Shown in pieces: positions 52,315-61,550 of a stretch of 64,000 nt of DNA. The position numbers and the translations under genes are program-made. The notes beneath the pieces were generated by a model, which was given only the letters and a program-made list of their open reading frames with translations, did no database searches and was not told the origin of the DNA. Source of the DNA: Nocardia brasiliensis (GTDB lineage: Bacteria; Actinomycetota; Actinomycetes; Mycobacteriales; Mycobacteriaceae); assembly GCF_011801125.1 (NCBI RefSeq), contig NZ_CP046171.1:1240001-1304000 (forward strand), in the 5' to 3' direction. Position 1 is the first letter of the stretch, and the number at the start of each line of letters is the position of its first letter.

Positions 52315-53115
52315 GTGGACAGGCCCCCTTTGGATGCAGAGCAGTTGCGGCGCAGTCTCATCGAGTCGCCCGAGCTGTCGTTCTTCCACCACATCGAGGT
52401 GGTGGAGTCGACCGGGTCCACCAACGCGGACCTGATCGCGCGGGCAGGCGAATCGGACGCCGATCGCGTGGTACTCCTCGCAGAGCAGCAGGAGCAAGGG
52501 CGCGGCAGGCACGCGCGCACCTGGATCAGCCCGGCGCGGGCCCAGATCTCGATGTCGCTGCTGGTGCGGCTGCCCGGGATCGACCCGGCAGTGCTCGGCT
52601 GGCTGCCGTTGCTCACCGGCGTCGCCGTGGTGGACGCACTGCGCGCGAGCGCCGGTGTGCACGCGAACCTCAAGTGGCCCAACGATGTGCTGATCGATGG
52701 CCGCAAAGTGGCGGGCATCCTCGCCGAGGTCGCGGTGAGCGGCGACGTGCCCGCCGTGGTCATCGGGATGGGGCTCAACGTGAGTCTCACCGAGGCCGAA
52801 CTGCCGGTGCCGCATGCGATTTCGCTGACTCTGGCCGGTGCGGGCGACACCGATCGGACCCGGCTCGTGCAATCGATGCTGACCGAGTTCGCCGCCCGCT
52901 TCACCGCGTGGCGCGACGCGGGCTGGAAGACCGCCGAGCTGGCCGCCGCCTACCGCGAGCGCTGCGCGACGCTGGGCAAGCAGGTGCGCGCCGAACTGCC
53001 CGGCGGGCAGACGCTGACCGGTGTCGCCACCGACATCGACGACGCGGGCCGCCTGCTGATCGGCGACCGGCCGGTCTCCGCGGGCGACGTCACCCACCTG
53101 CGCGCCGACTACTGA
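52315..53115 (+). CDS. birA: Biotin-[acetyl-CoA-carboxylase] ligase (BirA)
   Basis: The 266-residue enzyme activates biotin as biotinyl-AMP and attaches it to the lysine of the carboxylase biotin domain encoded at 45.2 kb. The signatures are ESTGSTNADLIARA near residue 28, QQEQGRGRHARTW near 58 and LKWPNDVLIDGRK near 120. It has no N-terminal DNA-binding domain, so it is a monofunctional ligase, as usual in mycobacteria. GTG 52315 is the chosen start. A terminator follows at 53138-53173. Confidence 0.95.
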   Translation: MDRPPLDAEQLRRSLIESPELSFFHHIEVVESTGSTNADLIARAGESDADRVVLLAEQQEQGRGRHARTWISPARAQISMSLLVRLPGIDPAVLGWLPLLTGVAVVDALRASAGVHANLKWPNDVLIDGRKVAGILAEVAVSGDVPAVVIGMGLNVSLTEAELPVPHAISLTLAGAGDTDRTRLVQSMLTEFAARFTAWRDAGWKTAELAAAYRERCATLGKQVRAELPGGQTLTGVATDIDDAGRLLIGDRPVSAGDVTHLRADY

Positions 53116-53137
53116 ACCGCCGCATCGGAATTACCCG

Positions 53138-53173
53138 CCCGCACCCGAGGCGAACCGCGAACTCGGGTGCGGG
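53138..53173. terminator. Terminator hairpin between birA and the desaturase gene
   Basis: CCCGCACCCGAG (53138-53149) is complementary to CTCGGGTGCGGG (53162-53173) with a 12-base loop, between two convergent stops. Confidence 0.7.
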
Positions 53174-53189
53174 ACAGCGGAAATGAGTG

Positions 53190-54143
53190 TCAGGCCGGTT
53201 GCAGCGCCGCCTTGGCCGCCTCGCGCGCGAACATCCGGTCGCGCTGTTCCTCGAACTTGACCACGTCCTGCTCCAGCTTCTCGATGAACAGCCCGAGCTC
53301 CTCGCGCGCTTGCTCGCCGCGCGGCCCGAAGTCGGTGCGCTCGAAGATGTTCCACTGCTTGAGCACCGGTGCGATCACCTCTTCCAGATGCTGGCGCAGA
53401 TCGTAGATGCCGTGCTTGGCCATCAGCACACCGTTGCGGCGGAAGTTCGGCATGCCCGCGCCGGGCATCACGAAATGGGTGAGGATCTTGGTGATGGCAG
53501 GCATCGCCTGATCCGGCGCCAGGTCCAGGCCCGCGCCGCACAGCGTGCGGTAGAAGACCATGTGCAGGTTCTCGTCGGCGGCGATGCGCTGCAACAGGCG
53601 ATCGGCGATCGGGTCGTTGCACACCCGGCCGGTGTTGCGGTGCGAGACCCGGGTGGCCAGCTCCTGAAAGGTCACGTAGGTAACGCTTTCCAGGAAGCCG
53701 CCCCAGTTGTCCGGCGCGGCCACCCCGTTCGTCATGTGGATCATCCTGGCCTGCTCGAGCGCCACCGGATCGACGCCGCGGGTGACCACGAGGTAGTCCC
53801 GGATCGCGATGCCGTGGCGGTTCTCCTCGGCGGTCCAGCGGCCGACCCAGGTGCCCCACGCGCCGTCCTGGGAGAAGTTCTCGGCGATCTCGCGGTGGTA
53901 GGAGGGCAGGTTGTCCTCGGTGAGCAGATTGGTGATCATGGCGACCTTGGCCACCTCGCTCAGCTTCGACTGCTCCGGCGCCCAGTCCTCGCCGCCGAGC
54001 GCGGCGAAATTGCGGCCCTCATCCCACGGGATGTAGTCGTGCGGGTGCCACTCCTTGGCCAGCTTCAGGTGCCGGTCGAGCGTTCGGGCCGCGATCGGCT
54101 CCAGTTCGGTCAGGATTTCCAGTTGCGTCAGATCCTTGGTCAC
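53190..54143 (-). CDS. Acyl-[acyl-carrier-protein] desaturase, DesA type
   Basis: This 317-residue soluble di-iron desaturase has iron ligands in two E/D-E-x-x-H motifs, EENRH near residue 110 (TAEENRHGIALR-like) and DENLH near 195, plus a first Glu in LLTEDNLPSYHRE. This is the plant-type stearoyl-ACP desaturase fold, and the sequence is close to mycobacterial DesA1, which desaturates meromycolic-acid precursors. GTG 54143 follows GGGAGGCAT. The gene stands alone, ended by a shared hairpin. It fits the neighbouring fatty acid and mycolate carboxylase genes. Chain position of the double bond is not predictable. Confidence 0.92.
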   Translation of the reverse strand: MTKDLTQLEILTELEPIAARTLDRHLKLAKEWHPHDYIPWDEGRNFAALGGEDWAPEQSKLSEVAKVAMITNLLTEDNLPSYHREIAENFSQDGAWGTWVGRWTAEENRHGIAIRDYLVVTRGVDPVALEQARMIHMTNGVAAPDNWGGFLESVTYVTFQELATRVSHRNTGRVCNDPIADRLLQRIAADENLHMVFYRTLCGAGLDLAPDQAMPAITKILTHFVMPGAGMPNFRRNGVLMAKHGIYDLRQHLEEVIAPVLKQWNIFERTDFGPRGEQAREELGLFIEKLEQDVVKFEEQRDRMFAREAAKAALQPA

Positions 54144-54424
54144 ACATGCCTCCCGGTTGTTCTTGCGGTGACTCGGTATGGGCAGAGCCTTTGTTCGAGT
54201 ACGGCTTTGAGGTGGAGCCCAGGGTTGGAGCGCGGCACAGCACGAGAACGCGGCTACAGGCCGGCCGCGGGTACAGCGACTGACGGAACGCGGCCTCCAG
54301 TGGCACGGTCGCGGCTCGAAGCGGGAACGCGAACGCGGTGCCGACACGCGCAGGCAGACGATTGTGCAGCACGACGCGGTCCGGTGTCAGGCATTTCGGC
54401 ATCTTCACGCGGTAGTGTTCGACC

Positions 54425-54973
54425 ATGGGTTATCCGGAGGATGTGCTTGCGCCGGAAGAGCAGCTGATTCTGCATCGTCATCCGCACTGGAAGATGCTCT
54501 TCTGGCCGATCGTGACGCTGATCGTCGCCACCGCACTCGCCGGGTTCGCGGGGGGTCTGGCCTCGCGCAAGGCGCCCGAGGGCACCGCGCGTACCGCACT
54601 GCTGATCGCGGTGCTGGTCATCTGGCTGATCATCGTCGTATGGCGTTGCGTCGCACCGATTCTCGGTTGGAAGACGACGCATTTCATCATCACCGACCGG
54701 CGCGTGCTGGTGCGCCAGGGCGTACTGACGCACACCGGTATCGACATCCCGATGAGCCGCATCTCCAGCGTGCAGTTCCGGCACGGGTTGTTCGACCGGA
54801 TGCTCGGCACCGGCACGCTCATCATCGAGTCCTCGTCGTCGGAGCCGCTCGAGTTCGACGACATCCCGGCGGTGCAGCGGGTGCACGCGCTGCTGTATCA
54901 CCAGGTCTTCGAGGTCGAGCAGGGTGAGCACGGTCGCGACGCGTACTCGCGCGAGCGCGGCGACTATCGGTGA
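54425..54973 (+). CDS. Membrane protein with bacterial PH (bPH2) domain
   Basis: This 182-residue protein has two adjacent transmembrane helices at about 22-45 and 57-80, then a PH-like domain (residues 83-160). HFIITDRRVLVRQGVLTH and MSRISSVQFRHGLFDRML are the recurring bPH2 segments. Such proteins are of unknown role; the neighbourhood (birA, two-component system, gtrA) matches the Rv3278c locus in part. ATG 54425 is the natural start. It lies 22 bases upstream of the response regulator gene on the same strand, so all three may be co-transcribed. Confidence 0.88.
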   Translation: MGYPEDVLAPEEQLILHRHPHWKMLFWPIVTLIVATALAGFAGGLASRKAPEGTARTALLIAVLVIWLIIVVWRCVAPILGWKTTHFIITDRRVLVRQGVLTHTGIDIPMSRISSVQFRHGLFDRMLGTGTLIIESSSSEPLEFDDIPAVQRVHALLYHQVFEVEQGEHGRDAYSRERGDYR

Positions 54974-54995
54974 GCGTTCGCGTTAACCTGGGCGT

Positions 54996-55673
54996 ATGAC
55001 GGCCGTACTGCTAGCTGAAGACGACGAGGCGATCGCCGCGCCGTTGTCGCGCGCCCTGGGACGCGAGGGGTACTCGGTGACCGTCGAGCGCTTCGGTCCG
55101 GCCGTGCTCGAGCGCGCCCTGGAAGGGCATCATGATCTGCTGATCCTCGACCTCGGCCTGCCCGGCATGGACGGGCTGGAGGTGTGCCGTCAGGTCCGGG
55201 CCAGCGGCGCGGACATCGCCGTGCTGATGCTCACCGCCCGCACCGACGAGGTCGATTTCGTGGTCGGCCTGGACGCGGGCGCCGACGACTATGTGGGCAA
55301 GCCGTTCCGGCTGGCCGAGCTGCTGGCGCGGGTGCGAGCCCTGTTGCGGCGCAGCGGAATCGGCGACGACACGGTGGAGGTCGGCGGGATCCGGCTGGAG
55401 CCTGCCGCGCGCCGGGTGCTGGTGAACGGCGCCGAGATCGGCTTGGCCAACAAGGAATACGAGCTGCTGAAGGTGCTCATTGATCGCGCCGGTCAGGTGG
55501 TCCCGCGCGAGACCATCCTGCGCGAGGTCTGGGGTGACGCCGAGCTGCGCGGCTCCAAGACGCTGGACATGCACATGTCCTGGTTGCGGCGCAAGATCGG
55601 CGACGAGGGCCCGATGGCCGAGCGGCGCATCGTCACCGTGCGCGGCGTCGGCTTCCGGCTGAACACCGACTGA
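54996..55673 (+). CDS. OmpR/PhoB-family response regulator
   Basis: This 225-residue regulator consists of a receiver domain (residues 3-115) with acidic pocket DD near residue 10, phospho-acceptor Asp52 in ILDLGLPGMDG, Thr in LTART and Lys in VGKPFRLAEL. A C-terminal winged helix (residues 130-222) carries LANKEYELLKVLIDRAGQVV and SWLRRKIGD. It is followed two bases later by its kinase. Partner and stimulus are unknown. Confidence 0.95.
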   Translation: MTAVLLAEDDEAIAAPLSRALGREGYSVTVERFGPAVLERALEGHHDLLILDLGLPGMDGLEVCRQVRASGADIAVLMLTARTDEVDFVVGLDAGADDYVGKPFRLAELLARVRALLRRSGIGDDTVEVGGIRLEPAARRVLVNGAEIGLANKEYELLKVLIDRAGQVVPRETILREVWGDAELRGSKTLDMHMSWLRRKIGDEGPMAERRIVTVRGVGFRLNTD

Positions 55674-55674
55674 C

Positions 55675-56982
55675 GTGCGGCGCAGAATCCTGCGGTCCAT
55701 GCTCACCGTGCTGATGCTCACCACGGTGGTGCTCGGCGTGCCGCTCGTCTACACGGCCTGGCTCTGGGTCGAGGACATCACCCGCGACGACCTGCAGAGC
55801 AAATTGGAACGCATCGCCGCGGCCATCATCGTGCAGGAGCACGGCGACGGCATGGTGCTCGGCGAGCTCGACACCCGCGCGATGGAGCCGGTGCTGCCCG
55901 CCGATGCCAAGCTCACCATCGTCTACCCCGCGCCGGAGGACAACGCCTCGCGCGTGGACATCGGCGTGGACACGGTGCAGGACCCGCTGGTCGAGTCGCT
56001 GTCCATGGGGCAGCGCGGCTCGCTGCGGCTGGAGGTGCCCTCGGCGCCGATGCATGCCAGGCAGCGCCAGGCGGTCGCGGTGGTGGCGCTGGCCGTGCTC
56101 GCCTCGCTGGGCGCCGCGGTGTCGGTCGCGGTGGTCACCGCCCGTCGGGTGGCCGATCCGTTGCGTGACGTGGCCGCCAGGGCCGCCAGATTGGCTATGG
56201 GTGACTTCCGGCCGGACCCGCGCAGGCACGGCATCTCCGAACTGGACAGGGTCTCCGACGTGCTCGACTCGGCCACCGTCGAGATCGCCGGGCGGCTGCA
56301 GCGCGAGCACGCGCTGGTCGCCGACGTCTCTCACCAGCTGCGCAGCCGGCTCACCGCGGTCCGGCTGCGGCTCGACGAGCTGTCCGCGCACGCCGATCCC
56401 GAGGTGGTGCACGAGGCCGAGGAGGCCATGGCCCAGGTCGATCGGCTCACCGACGCGATCGACGACCTGGTTCGCGCGTCCAGGGACGAGGATGCGGCCG
56501 ATCTCGACCCGGTGCCGGTGATGGAGGAGCTGCGCGGGGTGGTCGCCGAATGGACCCACCCCTTCTCCGAGGCGGGCCGCACGCTCTCGCTCATCGGCGA
56601 CGAGTCGCTGCGCGCGCCGATCACCGGTTCTCGGCTGCGTGAGGCGGTCGCGGTGCTCGTCGACAACGCGCTCATGCACGGCGGCGGCACCTGCACGGTG
56701 TCGGTGCGCACGGTGCGTCCCGGGATCGATCGCGATCCGCTCGTGTGTGTGGAGGTGGCCGACGAGGGCGACGGCATCCGCGACGAACTCGCACCGCACA
56801 TCTTCGACCGCGGCTTCTCGGCAGGCGGTTCGACCGGTGTGGGGCTGGCGCTGGCGCGGGCGCTGGTCGAGGCCGACGGCGGGCGGCTGGAATTGCAGCG
56901 GCGCAGGCCCGCGCTGTTCGCGGTGTTCCTGAATTCGTCGGCGTACCGGTCGCAGAACTCGGTGGTGCCGGAGCCGCGGTGA
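55675..56982 (+). CDS. Membrane sensor histidine kinase
   Basis: The 435-residue kinase has a first helix at residues 9-30, an outer loop of about 100 residues, a second helix at 132-155 with a HAMP-like continuation, and a dimerisation domain with His220 in DVSHQLRSRLTAVRL. The ATPase has N-box NALMHGGG and G-boxes DEGDGIRDELA and STGVGLALARALVEADGG. GTG 55675 lies two bases after the regulator stop. Compared with typical kinases the loop that carries SHQLR rather than SHELR is the cell-envelope-linked actinobacterial variant. The ligand is unknown. It ends three bases before the convergent gtrA gene. Confidence 0.94.
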   Translation: MRRRILRSMLTVLMLTTVVLGVPLVYTAWLWVEDITRDDLQSKLERIAAAIIVQEHGDGMVLGELDTRAMEPVLPADAKLTIVYPAPEDNASRVDIGVDTVQDPLVESLSMGQRGSLRLEVPSAPMHARQRQAVAVVALAVLASLGAAVSVAVVTARRVADPLRDVAARAARLAMGDFRPDPRRHGISELDRVSDVLDSATVEIAGRLQREHALVADVSHQLRSRLTAVRLRLDELSAHADPEVVHEAEEAMAQVDRLTDAIDDLVRASRDEDAADLDPVPVMEELRGVVAEWTHPFSEAGRTLSLIGDESLRAPITGSRLREAVAVLVDNALMHGGGTCTVSVRTVRPGIDRDPLVCVEVADEGDGIRDELAPHIFDRGFSAGGSTGVGLALARALVEADGGRLELQRRRPALFAVFLNSSAYRSQNSVVPEPR

Positions 56983-56984
56983 GC

Positions 56985-57524
56985 CTAGTTGCGGCCGAAT
57001 TCCTCTTCGACGATCTCGTCGAACTCGGCGGCGATCTCGTTCATCTCGTCGGGGAACACCCAGCGGCGCATCGCCCAGAACCGGAACGCCATCTGCAGCA
57101 GGTTGCCGATGATGAAGGCGCTGATGAAGTCGGCGATGTTCTCGACGGTGAAGCTGACATCGGGTTGGCGCAGGTCGAAGACGTAACTGGAGATCCACAG
57201 CGGGATGAAGGCCAGCACGACGCCGACGCCGCTGACCGCGAAGAACAGCAGCGCCTCATGGTGTCGTTCGCGCCCGCCCCGGTTCCGGAACGACCATTCC
57301 CGGTTGAGGATGTAGGACGCGATGACCGCGATGACGCCGGAGATGATTTTCGCGGTGACCGGCTTCTCCGACAGGACGGTCCATTTCAGGACGTAGAAGA
57401 TGCCGCTGTCGATCACGAAGGTGGTCGCGCCGACGATCGCGAACTTGATCAGCTCCCGATGCCGGAACGCGATCCTCGCGAGAGGCCTGGGGAGGACGCG
57501 AACCACGTCGTCGACGAATGACAC
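56985..57524 (-). CDS. GtrA-family membrane protein
   Basis: This 179-residue protein has four predicted transmembrane helices (IKFAIVGATTFVIDSGIFYV, KIISGVIAVIASYIL, ALLFFAVSGVGVVLAFIPLW, FIIGNLLQMAFRFW). GtrA proteins help flip lipid-linked sugars such as decaprenyl-phosphoarabinose across the membrane. GTG 57524 is preferred; the frame extends to 57569. An acidic C-terminal tail (DEMNEIAAEFDEIVEEEF) follows the last helix. It is divergent from purK, as in Rv3277-Rv3276c. Confidence 0.88.
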   Translation of the reverse strand: MSFVDDVVRVLPRPLARIAFRHRELIKFAIVGATTFVIDSGIFYVLKWTVLSEKPVTAKIISGVIAVIASYILNREWSFRNRGGRERHHEALLFFAVSGVGVVLAFIPLWISSYVFDLRQPDVSFTVENIADFISAFIIGNLLQMAFRFWAMRRWVFPDEMNEIAAEFDEIVEEEFGRN

Positions 57525-57562
57525 GGGCCCGAGTGTACCGGTCGGGGTCATTCGGGCCGGAC

Positions 57563-58786
57563 ATGACAATATTGTCCGACGTGGACGCCGTTCGCTCCTT
57601 CGAATCCTCGGGCATGCCCACCGTCACCATGATCGGCGGTGGTCAGCTGGCGCGCATGACGCACCAGGCCGCCATCGCGCTCGGCCAGCGGCTACGGGTG
57701 CTCGCCGAACGCCCCGACGACCCGGCCGCCCAGGTCAGCCCCGAGGTGGTGCTCGGAAGTCACGCCGACCTGGCCGCGTTGCGCAAGGCCGCGGTGGGCT
57801 CGCACGCACTCACCTTCGACCACGAGCACGTGCCGACCGAGCACCTAGAGGCGCTGGTCGCCGAGGGCGTGAATGTGCAGCCGCCGCCGCAGGCGCTGGT
57901 CTTCGCGCAGGACAAACTGGCCATGCGACGCAAGCTCGCGGAACTCGGCCTGCCGGTGCCCGCGTTCACCACCGTCGACTCGGTCGAGGACGCGGTGCGC
58001 TTCGGCGACGAGCACGGGTGGCGCATCGTGCTCAAGGCGGTGCGCGGCGGCTACGACGGCCGTGGCGTCTGGATGCCCGGGTCCGCGGCCGAGGCCACCG
58101 CGATCGTCGCCGATCAGCTCGCCAACGAGGTGCGGTTGCTGGCCGAGGCGAAGGTCGACCTGAAGCGCGAGCTGTCGGCGATGGTGGCGCGCTCGCCGTT
58201 CGGGCAGGCCGCCACCTGGCCGGTGGTGGAGACCGTGCAGCGCAACGGCCAGTGCGCCGTGGTGATCGCGCCCGCGCCGGACCTCGACGACGATCTGGCG
58301 GCGCAGGCGGAGACGCTGGCGCTGCACCTCGCCAAGGAACTCGGCGTGGTCGGCGCGATGGCCGTCGAACTCTTCGAAACCCACGACGGTGCGCTGCTGA
58401 TCAACGAGCTGGCGATGCGGCCGCACAACTCCGGGCACTGGGGGATGGACGGCGCGCGCACCGGTCAGTTCGAGCAGCACCTGCGTGCCGTGCTGGACTA
58501 TCCGCTCGGCGACACCAGCCCGCTCGCCCCGGTCACGGTGATGGCCAATATCCTCGGCGCGGCCGAGGCGCCCGCGATGACCATGGACGAGCGCCTGCAC
58601 CACCTGTTCGCGCGGATGCCCGACGCGAAGGTGCACCTGTACGGCAAGGGCGAACGCCCGGATCGCAAGATCGGGCACATCAACATCCTCGGTGACGACG
58701 TCGCCGAGGTGCGGGAGAAGGCCGAACGCGCGGCGCACTGGATGTCGCGGGCGGTATGGACGGACGGGTGGGATCCCCACCAGTGA
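57563..58786 (+). CDS. purK: 5-(carboxyamino)imidazole ribonucleotide synthase
   Basis: This 407-residue ATP-grasp enzyme makes N5-CAIR from AIR, ATP and bicarbonate in purine synthesis. [19 protein letters not shown] is the PurK N-terminus, [14 protein letters not shown] and [14 protein letters not shown] mark the nucleotide-binding lobe, and [13 protein letters not shown] holds the metal site. Start is ATG 57563 or ATG 57614, the latter closer to the PurK consensus. PurE begins 13 bases after the stop. Confidence 0.95.
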   Translation: MTILSDVDAVRSFESSGMPTVTMIGGGQLARMTHQAAIALGQRLRVLAERPDDPAAQVSPEVVLGSHADLAALRKAAVGSHALTFDHEHVPTEHLEALVAEGVNVQPPPQALVFAQDKLAMRRKLAELGLPVPAFTTVDSVEDAVRFGDEHGWRIVLKAVRGGYDGRGVWMPGSAAEATAIVADQLANEVRLLAEAKVDLKRELSAMVARSPFGQAATWPVVETVQRNGQCAVVIAPAPDLDDDLAAQAETLALHLAKELGVVGAMAVELFETHDGALLINELAMRPHNSGHWGMDGARTGQFEQHLRAVLDYPLGDTSPLAPVTVMANILGAAEAPAMTMDERLHHLFARMPDAKVHLYGKGERPDRKIGHINILGDDVAEVREKAERAAHWMSRAVWTDGWDPHQ

Positions 58787-58799
58787 GCGAGGCGCACGC

Positions 58800-59300
58800 A
58801 TGACCACTCCGCAGGTAGGCCTGATCATGGGCAGCGACTCCGACTGGCCGACCATGGAGGCCGCCGCGCACGCCTTGGCGGAGTTCGGGATTCGTTTCGA
58901 GGTCGGGGTCGTCTCGGCGCACCGCACACCGCAGCGGATGCTCGATTACGCGCGCGAGGCCGCGGGCCGCGGGCTGCAGGTGATCATCGCCGGTGCGGGC
59001 GGCGCCGCCCACCTGCCCGGCATGGTCGCCTCCGCGACCGCGCTGCCCGTGATCGGCGTCCCCGTTCCGCTCAAATACCTCGACGGCATGGATTCGCTGC
59101 TCTCGATCGTCCAGATGCCCGCCGGCGTCCCGGTGGCGACGGTCTCCATCGGCGGCGCCCGCAACGCGGGTCTGCTCGCCGTCCGCATCCTCGCCGCCCA
59201 CGACCCCGCCCTGCGCACCCGCATGGAACAGTTCCAAGCCGATCTGGAAAAGCTGGTACTCGACAAAGACGAGGCCCTACGCACCAAACTCCTCGGCTGA
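58800..59300 (+). CDS. purE: 5-(carboxyamino)imidazole ribonucleotide mutase
   Basis: This 166-residue class I PurE shifts the carboxyl group of N5-CAIR to carbon 4 of the imidazole. The start [20 protein letters not shown] contains the substrate loop GSDSDW, SAHRTP carries the catalytic His, and [11 protein letters not shown] is intact. It follows purK closely and completes the step in the pathway; the pair is one operon. Confidence 0.96.
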   Translation: MTTPQVGLIMGSDSDWPTMEAAAHALAEFGIRFEVGVVSAHRTPQRMLDYAREAAGRGLQVIIAGAGGAAHLPGMVASATALPVIGVPVPLKYLDGMDSLLSIVQMPAGVPVATVSIGGARNAGLLAVRILAAHDPALRTRMEQFQADLEKLVLDKDEALRTKLLG

Positions 59301-59355
59301 TCGATCCACGAACGTCACGACGCTCGCCGGGCGCGCGGCTCGCTACGGTTAGGTG

Positions 59356-60036
59356 GTGACTACTGGTGAGGGGCGGGTGCGGGGGGAGGACAACGCGGAG
59401 TTTCGGCTGGCGGTGGTCGATCAGGCGCTGCGGTTGTTCGCCGAGAAGGGGTATGAGGCGACCACGGTCGACGAGATCGCGGAGGCGGCGGGAATCTCGC
59501 GGCGCACGTTCTTCCGGCAGTTCCGTTCGAAAGAGGACGTGATCTTCGCCGATCACGAATCGCAGTTGGCGCGCGCGGCCGAGTACCTGGCGGCGACGCA
59601 GGGGGATCCGTGGGAGACCGTGTGCGAGGCCGTTGTTCAGGTTTTCGTGCGGTTCACCCAGTGGCGCGAGATCGCGGCGCGGCGATACCAGGTGGTGCGG
59701 CGGGTGCCCGCGCTGCGCGAGCGCGAGATCGTGACGGTCTTCCGGTACGAGCGGCTGTTCACCGACTACCTGCGCGAACGCCTGCCCGAGGTGCCGGACC
59801 TGGCGCGGGTGCAGTACACGGCCGCGCTCACCGCGACGCACAACTATCTGCTGCGCCGAATGGTGCGCGGCGAGTCCGATGCCGGCGCCGCGGACCTGCG
59901 GGTGGAACTCGCGGCGATCCCGCGCGGTGACGGCGGCCGGGCGGCGGCGGACGAACTGGTGGTCGCGGTGTTTCCGCGGGACACCCCGCCCCGGCAGGTC
60001 GCCGACCTGGTGGCACGCAAGCTCGGTAGTCTTTGA
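59356..60036 (+). CDS. TetR-family transcriptional regulator
   Basis: This 226-residue regulator has its DNA-binding domain at residues 20-65 (ALRLFAEKGYEATTVDEIAE, GISRRTFFRQFRSKEDVIFA). The recognition-helix sequence RRTFFRQF and the following EDVIFADHE are common in TetR proteins near lipid genes. Start is GTG 59356 or the GTG before it. It lies 181 bases upstream of fadE25 on the same strand; two matching palindromes stand between them. Control of fatty-acid oxidation genes is the natural inference. Confidence 0.88.
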   Translation: MTTGEGRVRGEDNAEFRLAVVDQALRLFAEKGYEATTVDEIAEAAGISRRTFFRQFRSKEDVIFADHESQLARAAEYLAATQGDPWETVCEAVVQVFVRFTQWREIAARRYQVVRRVPALREREIVTVFRYERLFTDYLRERLPEVPDLARVQYTAALTATHNYLLRRMVRGESDAGAADLRVELAAIPRGDGGRAAADELVVAVFPRDTPPRQVADLVARKLGSL

Positions 60037-60058
60037 CCAGGGTCCAGTGCGACCAATC

Positions 60059-60073
60059 TGACACTGAGTGCCA
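60059..60073. promoter_or_regulatory. TetR-type operator site 1 upstream of fadE25
   Basis: TGACACTGAGTGCCA is an interrupted palindrome (half-sites TGRCAC and GTGCCA around a central TGA) 22 bases past the tetR stop. The second copy lies at 60125-60139. Confidence 0.55.
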
Positions 60074-60107
60074 GTAGGTATCCGCACGTTGCGGTGCCGT
60101 TTGCGCG

Positions 60108-60139
60108 TACACTGGGCCAGGATGTGGCACCGAGTGCCG
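60108..60139 (+). promoter_or_regulatory. fadE25 promoter -10 box and operator site 2
   Basis: TACACT at 60108-60113 makes a good -10 element, with a start point expected near 60120. TGGCACCGAGTGCCG (60125-60139) begins just after it and differs from site 1 at only three positions, so a bound regulator would block the polymerase. No clear -35 box is visible. Confidence 0.5.
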
Positions 60140-60216
60140 AAGTGTGGCATTTGCGGAGTCAGCGCAGTACCGACCTGTGCAGTGCCGACGTGTACCGACG
60201 ACCAGGAGTGAGCCCC

Positions 60217-61374
60217 ATGGCGGGAAACCCCGATTTCGACCTGTTCAAGCTCGAGGACTTCCACGACGAACTGCGGGCGGCCATCCGCGGGCTGGCGGAG
60301 AAGGAGATCGCTCCGCACGCCAAGGACGTCGACGGTAACTCCCGCTTCCCCGAGGAGGCGCTGTCCGCGCTCAACGCGGCGGGCTTCAACGCGGTGCACG
60401 TGCCCGAGGCCTACGGCGGCCAGGGCGCCGACTCCGTCGCCACCTGCATCGTGATCGAAGAGGTCGCGCGCGTCTGCGGTTCCTCCTCGCTCATCCCCGC
60501 GGTCAACAAGCTCGGCACCATGGGCCTGATCCTCAACGGTTCCGAGGAGCTCAAGCAGAAGGTGCTGCCCGACATCGTCAACGGTGAGATGGCCTCCTAC
60601 GCGCTGTCCGAGCGTGAGGCCGGTTCGGATGCCGCGAGCATGCGCACCCGCGCGAAGCAGGAGGGCGAGGACTGGGTCCTCAACGGCTCCAAGTGCTGGA
60701 TCACCAACGGCGGCAAGTCTTCCTGGTACACCGTGATGGCGGTGACCGATGCGGACAAGGGCGCCAACGGTATTTCGGCCTTCCTGGTGCACAAGGACGA
60801 CGAGGGTTTCGTCGTCGGTCCGCTCGAGCACAAGCTCGGCATCAAGGGATCGCCCACGGCCGAACTGTATTTCGAGAACTGCCGGGTGCCGGGTGACCGC
60901 ATCGTCGGCGAGCCGGGCACCGGCTTCAAGACCGCGCTGCAGACCCTCGATCACACCCGCCCGACCATCGGCGCGCAGGCCGTCGGCATTGCGCAGGGCG
61001 CGCTCGACGCGGCCATCGCATACACCAAGGACCGCAAGCAGTTCGGCAAGTCGATCGCCGACTTCCAGAACACCCAGTTCATGCTCGCCGACATGGCGAT
61101 GAAGATCGAGGCCGCCCGCCTCATGGTCTACACCTCGGCCGCCAAGGCCGAGCGCGGCGAGAAGAACCTCGGCTTCATCTCCGCCGCCGCCAAGTGCTTC
61201 GCCTCCGACGTGGCCATGGAGGTCACCACCAACGCCGTCCAGCTCTTCGGCGGCGCAGGCTACACCACCGACTTCCCGGTCGAGCGCATGATGCGCGACG
61301 CGAAGATCACTCAAATCTACGAGGGCACCAACCAGATCCAGCGCCTGGTCATGAGCCGCGCGCTGCTGCGCTGA
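60217..61374 (+). CDS. fadE25: Acyl-CoA dehydrogenase (FadE25-type)
   Basis: This is a 385-residue FAD-dependent dehydrogenase of fatty-acid or branched-chain acyl-CoA oxidation. ALSEREAGSDAASMRT and the WITNGGKSSW segment are the FAD/substrate signatures, QFGKSIADFQNTQFMLADM is the second family signature, and the catalytic Glu is in IYEGTNQIQ near residue 370. ATG 60217 has AGGAG at 60203-60207. It is probably regulated by the adjacent TetR through the paired palindromes. A Rho-independent terminator follows. It matches Rv3274c in position. Confidence 0.95.
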   Translation: MAGNPDFDLFKLEDFHDELRAAIRGLAEKEIAPHAKDVDGNSRFPEEALSALNAAGFNAVHVPEAYGGQGADSVATCIVIEEVARVCGSSSLIPAVNKLGTMGLILNGSEELKQKVLPDIVNGEMASYALSEREAGSDAASMRTRAKQEGEDWVLNGSKCWITNGGKSSWYTVMAVTDADKGANGISAFLVHKDDEGFVVGPLEHKLGIKGSPTAELYFENCRVPGDRIVGEPGTGFKTALQTLDHTRPTIGAQAVGIAQGALDAAIAYTKDRKQFGKSIADFQNTQFMLADMAMKIEAARLMVYTSAAKAERGEKNLGFISAAAKCFASDVAMEVTTNAVQLFGGAGYTTDFPVERMMRDAKITQIYEGTNQIQRLVMSRALLR

Positions 61375-61394
61375 CCCGCACGGGTGTAGAACTC

Positions 61395-61428
61395 AACGGT
61401 GGCACCGGGTTTCGGTGCCACCGTTTTT
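61395..61428 (+). terminator. Rho-independent terminator of fadE25
   Basis: AACGGTGGCACCG (61395-61407) pairs with CGGTGCCACCGTT (61413-61425) around GGTTT and runs into TTT, a classic stem plus T-tract. Confidence 0.85.
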
Positions 61429-61550
61429 CGTCCCGCTCGCGGTGCGCCGTGCCGAGACGGCCTGCTGGCGCGCAGCGTCGCGATGAGCGTGGAAGGCGAG
61501 CCCGAGGGGTTAGGCGCGGGCTGCCTTCGACACCGATCCGCGCTCCGCGC

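Noticed and set aside
53187..54467. Plus-strand frame opposite the desaturase gene
   Set aside because: Shadow composition; the minus strand has both EExxH-type iron motifs.
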